Shown piece by piece: positions 42,682 to 49,865 of a stretch of DNA of 64,000 nucleotides; within the stretch, counting starts at the first letter, position 1, and every line of letters starts with the position of its first letter. This DNA comes from Amycolatopsis nalaikhensis (GTDB lineage: Bacteria; Actinomycetota; Actinomycetes; Mycobacteriales; Pseudonocardiaceae). Location: assembly GCF_030264295.1 (NCBI RefSeq), contig NZ_CP127173.1, positions 8,439,501 through 8,503,500 of the forward strand. Direction: 5' to 3'. A model generated the notes under the pieces. That model saw only the letters and a program-made list of their open reading frames with translations, was not told the origin of the DNA and made no database searches. Position numbers and translations under genes: made by a program.

Positions 42682-45600
42682 TCACTCCTCCCGTGCCCGG
42701 GCGATCACCTCCTCCAGCCGCAGCGGGCTGGCCGGGTGGTGAGATAGGCACAGCGGCGTCGCCACCTGGCGGAAGCCGAAGGCCTCCCCCGCCACGTAGA
42801 ACTGGGCGCGCTCCAGTCGCGAGATGTCCGCCACCGGGCTTCCCTTCGCCCTGGCCAGCTCGTTGGCCGCCGCGATCTGGGCAGGGCTGTTAAGGCGGCC
42901 GAAGAACTGCGTCATCGCGTTGCCGACGACCTGGTTGTGCAGTCCCTTCGGCGCCTGGGTGGCGAAGAGCAGGCCCAGCCCGTACTTGCGGGCCTGCGAG
43001 GCGAGCACGATCGTGCTGCGCGTACTCGCGGTGAGCGTGCCCGACGCGGCCATCGTCTGCGCCTCGTCCATCACGAACAGCGCGCCCAGCGGCCGGTCGC
43101 CCGCCGGGTTGCGCTTGATCCACGCGAACAGCTCCATCTGCAGCTGGTTGACGAAGTTCTGCCGCTGCTCCTCGGCCTGCAAGCCGACGAAGCTGATCAC
43201 CGAGACGCGTGCACGCTTGCCGTCGGCGGGGGTGAGCAGCGCACCCGGGTCGACGGGTTCGCCACCGCCCGCGAAGAGCGGGTCGTTGACCATCGCCGCC
43301 TTGAGCGTCTCAGCCAGCCCGGCCGCGATGCGGTTGGCGTCGTTGAGGTTGCTGACGTCCTCGGGCAGGTCGGTGAGCAGCTCGATGAGCTCGGGCAGAC
43401 TGCGCGACCCGGTCCGAGCGTGCCGTACGACGGCTTGGCGCAGCACGGCCAGCCCGATGTTCGCCTTGGCGGTGCTGCCGGTCAGCCGGGCCTGCGGCGC
43501 CAGCGTCGCGACGGCCACCTCGACCGCGGCGGCGAACTCGTCGGAGTCGTCGAGCACACCGGCGAAGTCCGGCAGCGGCTGGAAGGCGAGCGGCCGCCCG
43601 GTCGCGCGGCCGGGCGTCCAGACGACGACGTCGGTCTCGGCCAGGTACCGCTTGGCCAGCTGGGCGTCATCAGGACCCCAGCCATCGGGCGGAGTGGGCC
43701 AGGGATCACCGAGCCGGGCGAGGTCGTTGTTCGGATCCAGGACGATCGCGGAGACCCCCAGCAGAGCGCACTCCTCCACGATCCGCCGCAGCAGCACGGT
43801 CTTCCCCGAACCGGACCCCGCGAAGACGGCGGCGTGCTTGCGAAGAGCGGAGAGTTCGACCCGAACGGGCTCCCCGGAGCCGACAACGGTGCCGAGGGTG
43901 ATCTCGTCATCCGCGGGTGGCGGGTGAGTGCCTTCGGCAGGCTGCCCCGACGGCTTCTCCGGCAAGACGGCGGAGAGTAGTTCGGACCGGCTTGCGGGTC
44001 GGCGGTCGATCAGCCACTCGTGCAGCTCCCGCCCGCCCGTCGCGAGCATCCGGTCGAGCGCCCAGAAGGTCCGCACATCGTCCGCGGTGGGCGGAACCGT
44101 CCGCCCGCCCGCCGCCGTGAACTTCGCGACTTCCTCCCGCGTCTTCGCCCCACGACCCCAGGCGTCCCGGAGGATGACGAGGTGGCGGTTGTCCGCGCCC
44201 TGCAACTGGCCGGCGGCCGAGCGGGCCTTGCGGAACCGGCTCAGGGCCGCACGCGGATCCCGGGCCGCGATCGCACGAAACGCCCAGTGCTCCTGGAGAT
44301 CCGCGCGCTCGTCCAGGGTCCGCGTGAGCCAGGCGTGCACCTCGCTCCGCCCGTTCTGGCGTTCGCACGACCATTCGAGGTCGTCGTCCCCGACTTCGGT
44401 GACCCAGCACCGCAAGGCGGCGGAGAGCAGACCCGGCATGACCTTGTCCACGGTCCTCTCCGTGAGCAGGCCGCCTGGATCGGCTTCCGCTTTCAGCTTC
44501 TCGAACTCGGAATCGAGTTCGGCGAAGCGGTCGGTCTCAACCGCGGATCGGGCCGCGGGGACCGGCACCACGGCTTTCTCGTCGAAGGAGGTGAGTTCCC
44601 TGGCCTCCCCGGCGCGCAAGCACAGATCGATATGCGCGCCGATCCGCTTCAGCAGCTCCCTCGGCGTCCACTGCTCCCAAGGTTCGTCGAACGCCGGGAG
44701 TGCGACCGGCCAGGTGGGATGCGGCGGCGTGAAGCCCATGGACTGGTAAGCCACCCCCAGCCGTCTCTCAACCAGCGCCCGGCCGAGGCGGGCATCGACG
44801 ATCCGGCCGAGCGTCACGGATTCGCGGAAGCGGTCGGGTACGGTCGCGGCCGCCGTCGACTTGATCTGGTCCCACGTACTGGGCAGGCAGGCCAGCACGG
44901 TGAGGGTCTTGTGGGTGACCTCCCGGAGTCCCATGAGCCCGTCGGCGATCTGGGCGACAAGAAGGTCTTCCTCGGCCCGGTCGCCGATCTCTTGGGTGCG
45001 CTTCATCGACCGTGCGACGAGGGTGTCGAGCTGGTCCACGGCGATCACGACCGGGCCCGTGAGAGCGAGCAGCCGCGTGATCTCCTGCACGAGGACCCGG
45101 GAGGGCTTCGGCCGCGAGTAGATGTTCCACTCGCGGGCTTCGGACGTCAGTTCGGCGTCACCGTCGAGGTAGTCGTCGCCGATGTACTTGGCGGCGCGGT
45201 CCCGGCTGGCGATGAGGACCAGAGCCCGGGCGGTGTCGCCGCATTCGTCCGCGACCATCGCGTCGAGGGACGCCACCCCGTCGACGAACGCTTCGACGTC
45301 GTCCCGGGTCAGCCCGCGGCCGCGGCGGATCCTCGCCTCGACCTCGGCGTCCACGTGGGCGCGCAGACATACCCGCAGCAGGAAGCTCTTCAGCTGCGAC
45401 TCACCCGAATCGTCCGGGCGGGAAAGCCCGCGGCGCAAGGCCTCGGCTGTGTTCTCCCAGAACGCCTCGGCCGCGGTCACGTCGTCGAGGAAGAAGTACC
45501 CTCGCGCGCGGTGCACGTGGCGTCGGACGAGACCGAGCAAGTGGGTCTTCCCGACTCCCTTCAAGCCGCGCAGAACGAGTCCGATCGGGCTGGGCCCGTC

Positions 45601-45753
45601 ACTGGTCGCCGCGTCGCGGATGCCCGTGTCGAGCGCGGCGAGCGCCTCGGCGTGCAAACCGTCGACGTGGTAGGGGGAATCCCGCCAGACGTGGTCGGGA
45701 GTGTCCGCCCAGTCGAAGCTCAGGGTCGCCAGCGCTTTCAGCTCGTCCATCAC
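42682..45753 (-). CDS. Double-ATPase protein: N-terminal AAA/STAND-like and C-terminal HerA-like translocase domains
   Basis: 1,023 residues. First ATPase: P-loop GLKGVGKT (63-70) and Walker B-like VVIAVDQLDTL (235-245), resembling ORC/STAND-type AAA domains. A helical middle region (about 400-600) follows. Second ATPase: GSGSGKT (646-652), VLDPNNDLARLG (671-682, the HerA DP-x-x-x-hydrophobic signature) and Walker B ALFVMDEAQ (891-899), with ATQAPKGL (931-938). HerA domains normally form hexameric DNA-translocating rings. It is the last gene of an operon with TIR and KGGVGR ATPase genes; start overlaps the previous stop (GTGA; ATG 45750 is an alternative). A role as the motor or effector of an anti-phage complex is inferred. 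Confidence 0.8.
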   Translation of the reverse strand: MMDELKALATLSFDWADTPDHVWRDSPYHVDGLHAEALAALDTGIRDAATSDGPSPIGLVLRGLKGVGKTHLLGLVRRHVHRARGYFFLDDVTAAEAFWENTAEALRRGLSRPDDSGESQLKSFLLRVCLRAHVDAEVEARIRRGRGLTRDDVEAFVDGVASLDAMVADECGDTARALVLIASRDRAAKYIGDDYLDGDAELTSEAREWNIYSRPKPSRVLVQEITRLLALTGPVVIAVDQLDTLVARSMKRTQEIGDRAEEDLLVAQIADGLMGLREVTHKTLTVLACLPSTWDQIKSTAAATVPDRFRESVTLGRIVDARLGRALVERRLGVAYQSMGFTPPHPTWPVALPAFDEPWEQWTPRELLKRIGAHIDLCLRAGEARELTSFDEKAVVPVPAARSAVETDRFAELDSEFEKLKAEADPGGLLTERTVDKVMPGLLSAALRCWVTEVGDDDLEWSCERQNGRSEVHAWLTRTLDERADLQEHWAFRAIAARDPRAALSRFRKARSAAGQLQGADNRHLVILRDAWGRGAKTREEVAKFTAAGGRTVPPTADDVRTFWALDRMLATGGRELHEWLIDRRPASRSELLSAVLPEKPSGQPAEGTHPPPADDEITLGTVVGSGEPVRVELSALRKHAAVFAGSGSGKTVLLRRIVEECALLGVSAIVLDPNNDLARLGDPWPTPPDGWGPDDAQLAKRYLAETDVVVWTPGRATGRPLAFQPLPDFAGVLDDSDEFAAAVEVAVATLAPQARLTGSTAKANIGLAVLRQAVVRHARTGSRSLPELIELLTDLPEDVSNLNDANRIAAGLAETLKAAMVNDPLFAGGGEPVDPGALLTPADGKRARVSVISFVGLQAEEQRQNFVNQLQMELFAWIKRNPAGDRPLGALFVMDEAQTMAASGTLTASTRSTIVLASQARKYGLGLLFATQAPKGLHNQVVGNAMTQFFGRLNSPAQIAAANELARAKGSPVADISRLERAQFYVAGEAFGFRQVATPLCLSHHPASPLRLEEVIARAREE

Positions 45754-46424
45754 AACGCCTCGATCGAGAGCAGATGGTTGTCCTCACCGCCGATGCGGAT
45801 CGCCGCCTCGTGGTCGGCGGCGGTCAGGACTTTCCGGTTGTCTTCGGGGACGAGGTGCACCTTTCCGTCGCGGCTCAGTTCCTTGAGCACGGCGTCGACC
45901 TCCGCCGCGGGCGCGCCGAGCTTCGGCCGCAGGTCAACCAACCCCACCCAGCCACGGGGTTCCTTCACGAGCTCCTTATAGGCGATGCGGATGCGGTCCT
46001 CGAGGTTGCCGACCGAGGTGTCTTCCGATTCCCGCTCCTGAACAGGCCCGGCGGGCCGCAACCCAGCCGGGCCGAACACCTCGAACAGCCGCTTGTCCTC
46101 CCGCACGAGGTATTCGTGCAAGCCGCCGAGCAACACGTACAGGGCCGCGGCCAGCGTGCTGTGTCCCCGAGGCGGCGGTGGGCTGCCCACGGCGAGCTCG
46201 TCCTCGCACCAGGCCCATCCCCGATCGCTCAGCTGGTGCACGAAGCTCCTCCTCGGCCCCGTCGGCTCGCTCGCGACGTACCCGAGCTCGTCGAGGTGCG
46301 TCCGGTCCTTGCCCGTGAGGGTGAACCCCACGGTCTCCTCCAGCTCCTTGTTGGGCACCTCCCGGCCCAGCACCATCAACGTGAACATCGCCGCGGTCTG
46401 CTTGTGTCCCAAGCGGTCGGTCAT
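45750..46424 (-). CDS. Hypothetical adaptor protein with helix-turn-helix-like ends
   Basis: 224 residues with no recognised family. The N-terminal 75 residues (MFTLMVLGREVPNKELEETVG ... LTGKDRTHLDELGYVASE ... HQLSDRGWAWCEDE) look like a winged helix with a LSDRG wing. The C-terminal part (about 140-205: IRIAYKELVKEPRGWVGLVDLR ... VDAVLKELSRDGKVHLVPEDN) looks like a second winged helix; a Pro-rich linker separates the halves. It overlaps both neighbours by four bases, so it is produced together with the KGGVGR ATPase and HerA-like protein, and may link them or bind DNA. Confidence 0.7.
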   Translation of the reverse strand: MTDRLGHKQTAAMFTLMVLGREVPNKELEETVGFTLTGKDRTHLDELGYVASEPTGPRRSFVHQLSDRGWAWCEDELAVGSPPPPRGHSTLAAALYVLLGGLHEYLVREDKRLFEVFGPAGLRPAGPVQERESEDTSVGNLEDRIRIAYKELVKEPRGWVGLVDLRPKLGAPAAEVDAVLKELSRDGKVHLVPEDNRKVLTAADHEAAIRIGGEDNHLLSIEAL

Positions 46425-48055
46425 CCGAGATCCTTCCGGTGGTTCGGCTTCGTCGTGGTCTGGGCGCGGGCGTCGAGAGTCCGCAGGAGCCAGTCGATCG
46501 ACTGGCGGACCCTCGGTGGAGCCGCGTGGTGGTCGTCGCCGTTCGGGGTGCGGGGTTTCACCACCACCGCGAGCTCCGTCGCGAGGTCGCGAGTCCGGTC
46601 GCCGTCACCCGCGCCGACGGCCGTCTGCAGGGTTGTCACCAGCTCGTCGACCAGGTCCCAACGGGACGGGCGCAGCCGGGCGCCGCGGGCCTGGCCGAGC
46701 AGCGCCACCAGATCAAGGTCTTCGTCGGTGTCCACCAGCGGGGCGAAGCCCTTCAGCTGGCCGACCAGGTCGCGGGCCACCTCGGCCGGACCGCGGGACG
46801 CGCTCAGCCGCAGGTAGCGAAGGTTGCCGACATAGCCCGGCAACGCCGCCGCTTCGGTGCCAGCTGTCAGGATCGGGATGACCCGGCGGTCCTGGCCGAG
46901 GGTGCGGTGCAGGAACAACTCGACCTCCGCCGCCTGCCAGCGACTCACCTTGCCGTCGACGACCAGGCACAGGTGCCGCGCGTCGTCGTCGGTGCGCGCG
47001 AGCAGCGAACGATCGCCCGAGAGCGACTTCACCGCGCGGACGTCCCGCTTTTCGAGTTCGGAGACCAGCTCGGTCGCGGTGCCGAACGCCGTGCGCGGGG
47101 TGCTCACCCGCAGCTCGTGCTTGAACTGCTGCCGGCTCGCCCGCACCGCGGCCACGTAGGCGTCGCGGTTCTCGGCCAGGAGGTCGGTCCGGTCCAGCCG
47201 GCAGGCGATCACGGCCGCGACCGTCTCCAGGGCGAACCCGATCTGGTCGGCGCTCGGCGTCTTCTCCGACAGCACGGGCAGCTGCTCGCCGAAACTCCAG
47301 TAGGAGACGTACGGCAACGTGAGGTGACGCGACATCGTCTCCGGCTCGACCGCCTGGTCGAGCCACGTCCGGTACAGCTCGGCTGTCTCCTCGACGACGA
47401 TCCGGCGCCACGCCTCCGACCGGTCGTACTCCTCCCGGTTGTCGAACCTCGACAGCACCGGGAGCACGGTCAGCCGCGCGCGGTCGAACGGCAGCAGGTT
47501 TCGTGCCGCGTCGGCGCGCCGGGCCGCCTCCATCGCGCCGAGGACGCTCTGCCGGTTCGCCGTGAACAGCAGGACGAGATGGTCCGGCAGGTGCGCCGTG
47601 CAGATCCCGCCGATGTCAGAGATCCCAGTCCGGCTGTCGATCAGGACGAAGTCGTAGTCCGCGGCCCACTGCTCACGGCATTTGTCGAGGTACTCGCCGA
47701 ACCCTTCGTCGTACAGGCCTTCCCAGTCGATCTCCTGCACCTGCCCGATGTAGCCGGGCTCCTCACGCCCCGCCGCGATGAAGTCGAGCTCGCCGACGTC
47801 CTTCAGCCGCAGGACGTGCGCCCCGGGCGCGAACCGGCCGCGCCGGAAGTCGTCGACAAGGTCGACCACGCCGCCTCCGGGGCCGCGGGGCAGCCGCGGG
47901 CGGAAGTAGTCGACGAGGCCGGGCGCCTCGAGGTCCCAGTCCAGGCAGAGCACCCGGTGGCCCCAGCGGGCGAGCAGCACGGCGACGTTGGCCAGCGTGA
48001 AGCTCCGCCCGACCCCGCCCTTGAAGGAGTAGAAGGTGAACACCGATCCTGGCAT
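46421..48055 (-). CDS. KGGVGR-motif MinD/ParA-like ATPase with C-terminal TIR-like domain
   Basis: 544 residues. The deviant Walker A is FYSFKGGVGRS (8-18), with Arg where MinD/ParA have Lys or Thr; CLDWDLEAPG (37-46) and DFVLIDSRTG (135-144) are the switch motifs, giving a SIMIBI domain over about 1-290. Residues about 312-420 look like a TIR-like fold: the WxxxE (WQAAE, 373-377) typical of the TIR catalytic helix is kept but the YDVFISY strand is not. A helical tail follows. This ATPase type is known beside TIR-like FxsC proteins in actinobacteria. It starts three bases after the TIR gene. Signal relay to the HerA-like effector is inferred. Confidence 0.8.
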   Translation of the reverse strand: MPGSVFTFYSFKGGVGRSFTLANVAVLLARWGHRVLCLDWDLEAPGLVDYFRPRLPRGPGGGVVDLVDDFRRGRFAPGAHVLRLKDVGELDFIAAGREEPGYIGQVQEIDWEGLYDEGFGEYLDKCREQWAADYDFVLIDSRTGISDIGGICTAHLPDHLVLLFTANRQSVLGAMEAARRADAARNLLPFDRARLTVLPVLSRFDNREEYDRSEAWRRIVVEETAELYRTWLDQAVEPETMSRHLTLPYVSYWSFGEQLPVLSEKTPSADQIGFALETVAAVIACRLDRTDLLAENRDAYVAAVRASRQQFKHELRVSTPRTAFGTATELVSELEKRDVRAVKSLSGDRSLLARTDDDARHLCLVVDGKVSRWQAAEVELFLHRTLGQDRRVIPILTAGTEAAALPGYVGNLRYLRLSASRGPAEVARDLVGQLKGFAPLVDTDEDLDLVALLGQARGARLRPSRWDLVDELVTTLQTAVGAGDGDRTRDLATELAVVVKPRTPNGDDHHAAPPRVRQSIDWLLRTLDARAQTTTKPNHRKDLG

Positions 48056-48058
48056 GGG

Positions 48059-48664
48059 TCAGAACCTCGGCATCCGCGCCCGCTTCGGCGGTTCCGGGGC
48101 CGGGGTGAGCACCGGCCAGTCGGCACGCCAGTCCGGTGCGAGTTCGATCAGCTCTTCCAACTCCTTGGCGATCTGCCCGATCTGCTCGTTGAACCCGATG
48201 TACTCCGGCGTGGCCTGGTAGTGCTCGAACGGCTGGCTCCACTTGTGCAGGTCACGCATGCGCCGCTCGCTGGCGTAGTCGGGGAAGTTCCACGAGTCGC
48301 AGAAGATGACCGGGTAGATGAGCTGACGCGGATGACCGTCGCCAGCCAGCTCTTCCCGCTTCGCCATCGAGTGCCACTCGGCCAGGCACCACTCGTCCTT
48401 GAAGTACTTCGGCGAGCACACCGGCACCAGCACGCGGGTCCGCAAGAGCGCCGATCGCAGCTGACCGGGCCAGTTCGCCCCCGTCGGGATCTGGTCGTCC
48501 AGGAATACCTTGACGTCCCGGTAAAGGTTGTTGTCCAGCACTTCGGTCAACCGTGGGTGAAAATGATTTCGCACCCACGCCGGGACATCGTGGCCGGAGC
48601 GTTGATAACTGATGAACACGTCGTACTCGTACACGCGTGTCTTCGCTCCTTCACCGCTCCCCAC
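48059..48664 (-). CDS. TIR domain protein
   Basis: 201 residues, one TIR domain at about 12-165: YDVFISYQRSG (14-24), VFLDDQIPTG (53-62) for the BB-loop region, and EWCLAE (91-96) with Glu96 at the catalytic position of NAD+-cleaving TIRs. The Pro/Arg-rich tail (PAPEPPKRARMP) is unstructured. GTG 48664 lacks a good ribosome-binding site; GTG 48634 has GAAGGAG upstream and may be the real start. First gene of the four-gene operon. It resembles the FxsC type; it could hydrolyse NAD+, make a nucleotide signal, or only act as a scaffold. Confidence 0.85.
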   Translation of the reverse strand: MGSGEGAKTRVYEYDVFISYQRSGHDVPAWVRNHFHPRLTEVLDNNLYRDVKVFLDDQIPTGANWPGQLRSALLRTRVLVPVCSPKYFKDEWCLAEWHSMAKREELAGDGHPRQLIYPVIFCDSWNFPDYASERRMRDLHKWSQPFEHYQATPEYIGFNEQIGQIAKELEELIELAPDWRADWPVLTPAPEPPKRARMPRF

Positions 48665-48772
48665 CAGGCGGATCCGATCCTAGATCCGCCGTACATCATC
48701 GAAGAAGGCGTGAAACCTGACAGATCCAGGACAATAACTGGCCACCTCCGCCACGCGGTCGGAAAATGCATC

Positions 48773-48801
48773 TTGACAAAGAGACCCAGCGCGGATACAT
48801 G
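48773..48801 (+). promoter_or_regulatory. Promoter of the SEFIR gene
   Basis: TTGACA (48773-48778), 17-bp spacer, TACATG (48796-48801). The near-consensus -35 and optimal spacing point to a housekeeping-sigma promoter. The gap 48665-48890 contains no gene. Confidence 0.65.
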
Positions 48802-48841
48802 ACAGTCGGAGGCAAACGAAGTCGCGAAGCGTCTCCGGAAT

Positions 48842-48860
48842 ACCGATCTCCCGGATCGGT
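48842..48860. promoter_or_regulatory. Inverted repeat in the SEFIR gene leader
   Basis: ACCGATC-tcccg-GATCGGT, perfect 7-bp arms; a further ACCGAccGATC follows at 48866-48876. It lies between the promoter and the ATG at 48891, so it can be an operator or an mRNA hairpin near the ribosome-binding site. Confidence 0.45.
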
Positions 48861-48890
48861 GAATCACCGACCGATCCCGAGGGGAAGCCG

Positions 48891-49865
48891 ATGCCCGAGC
48901 ACGACGCACCATGGGTCTTCGTCAGCTATTCGCACGACACTCCGGAGCACAAAGACCAGGTCCGGCGGTTCGCGACGTTCCTGCGCAGCCGGATCGGCCT
49001 CGAAGTCATCCTCGACCAGTGGCACGACAACTTCCGCACCGACTGGTCGCTGTGGGCCACCCGGAACCTCAAGGCGGCGGACTACGTCTTGGTCGTGGCG
49101 TCTCCCCTGTACCGGGCGCGAGCCGAGGGCGACGCGGCGCCGGACGAAGGTCGCGGCGCCCAGTTCGAGACGGCCATCATCCGCAACAAGCTGACCAAGG
49201 ACATCGAGGACGGCACCCGCCGGGTGCTGCCGGTCGTCCTGCCCGGCGGTTCGATCGACGACATCCCCGAGTTCCTCAACCCCTACTCGACGACGCGGTA
49301 CGAGATCGTGGAGTTCACTGACGACGGCGTCGCCGACCTGCTCTCCGCGATCACCGGCCAGGGCCAGTACCCCATGCCCGAGCGCGGGACCTGGCTCGGC
49401 GGTGCTTGCGAACCCGCGGAAGTCGCAGCAGAGGAACTACCGTGGCTGTGCGCCAGCAAGGGCGTGCGGCGCGGTGCGGCGTCGATCGACGGTGTGCAGT
49501 ACGAGCACAGCATCGTCCTGCGACCGACCACCCCGACCGCCGCCGGGCCGGGATTCGTCGAGCTCGATCTGGGTGGCCACTACCAGCGCTTCACCACGGT
49601 CGCCGGGGTGCTCGACGACGCCACCGACGCCTTCCAGGTCGGGCGGGTGCGCGTTGTCCTCGACGGGACACCGCGCTCCGAACACGATGTCGCCGCCGGG
49701 AAGCCGGCCACCATCGACCTCGACGTCTCCGGTGCCCGTCTGCTGCGGCTCGAGATGGCGCGGCCCGGTGTCACCGCCTCGCCCTTCGGCTCCGCGGCCG
49801 TCGTCGTCACGCGGCGAGGCGGACGGCCGCCCGAACTCGCCTTCGGCGATCCGACCGTGAGCTAA
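48891..49865 (+). CDS. SEFIR domain fused to NPCBM-like beta domain
   Basis: 324 residues. The SEFIR (TIR-superfamily) domain covers about 7-150: VFVSYSHD (9-16), LDQWHDNF (41-48), YVLVVASPLY (65-74) and QFETAII with Glu93. A linker leads to a beta-rich domain at about 200-308 (YEHSIVLRP, FVELDLGGHYQRFTTVAGV, FQVGRVRVVLDG, IDLDVSGARLLRLEMA) that matches the NPCBM carbohydrate-binding pattern. No signal peptide. ATG 48891 has GAGGGGAAG upstream. It is divergent from the TIR-ATPase-HerA operon across 226 bp and overlaps the ptsI end by three to four bases. Probably a second sensor/effector of the same island. Confidence 0.75.
   Translation: MPEHDAPWVFVSYSHDTPEHKDQVRRFATFLRSRIGLEVILDQWHDNFRTDWSLWATRNLKAADYVLVVASPLYRARAEGDAAPDEGRGAQFETAIIRNKLTKDIEDGTRRVLPVVLPGGSIDDIPEFLNPYSTTRYEIVEFTDDGVADLLSAITGQGQYPMPERGTWLGGACEPAEVAAEELPWLCASKGVRRGAASIDGVQYEHSIVLRPTTPTAAGPGFVELDLGGHYQRFTTVAGVLDDATDAFQVGRVRVVLDGTPRSEHDVAAGKPATIDLDVSGARLLRLEMARPGVTASPFGSAAVVVTRRGGRPPELAFGDPTVS

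Noticed and set aside
42682..45753. Complete FxSxx-COOH (FxsA/FxsB) system
   Set aside because: TIR and KGGVGR ATPase types match that neighbourhood, but no radical SAM protein, tetratricopeptide protein or small FxSxx-COOH peptide gene is seen here.
42682..49865. Integrated conjugative element or prophage carrying the HerA-like gene
   Set aside because: No integrase, relaxase, att repeats, tRNA or phage structural genes flank the region, and base composition looks the same as in the neighbours.
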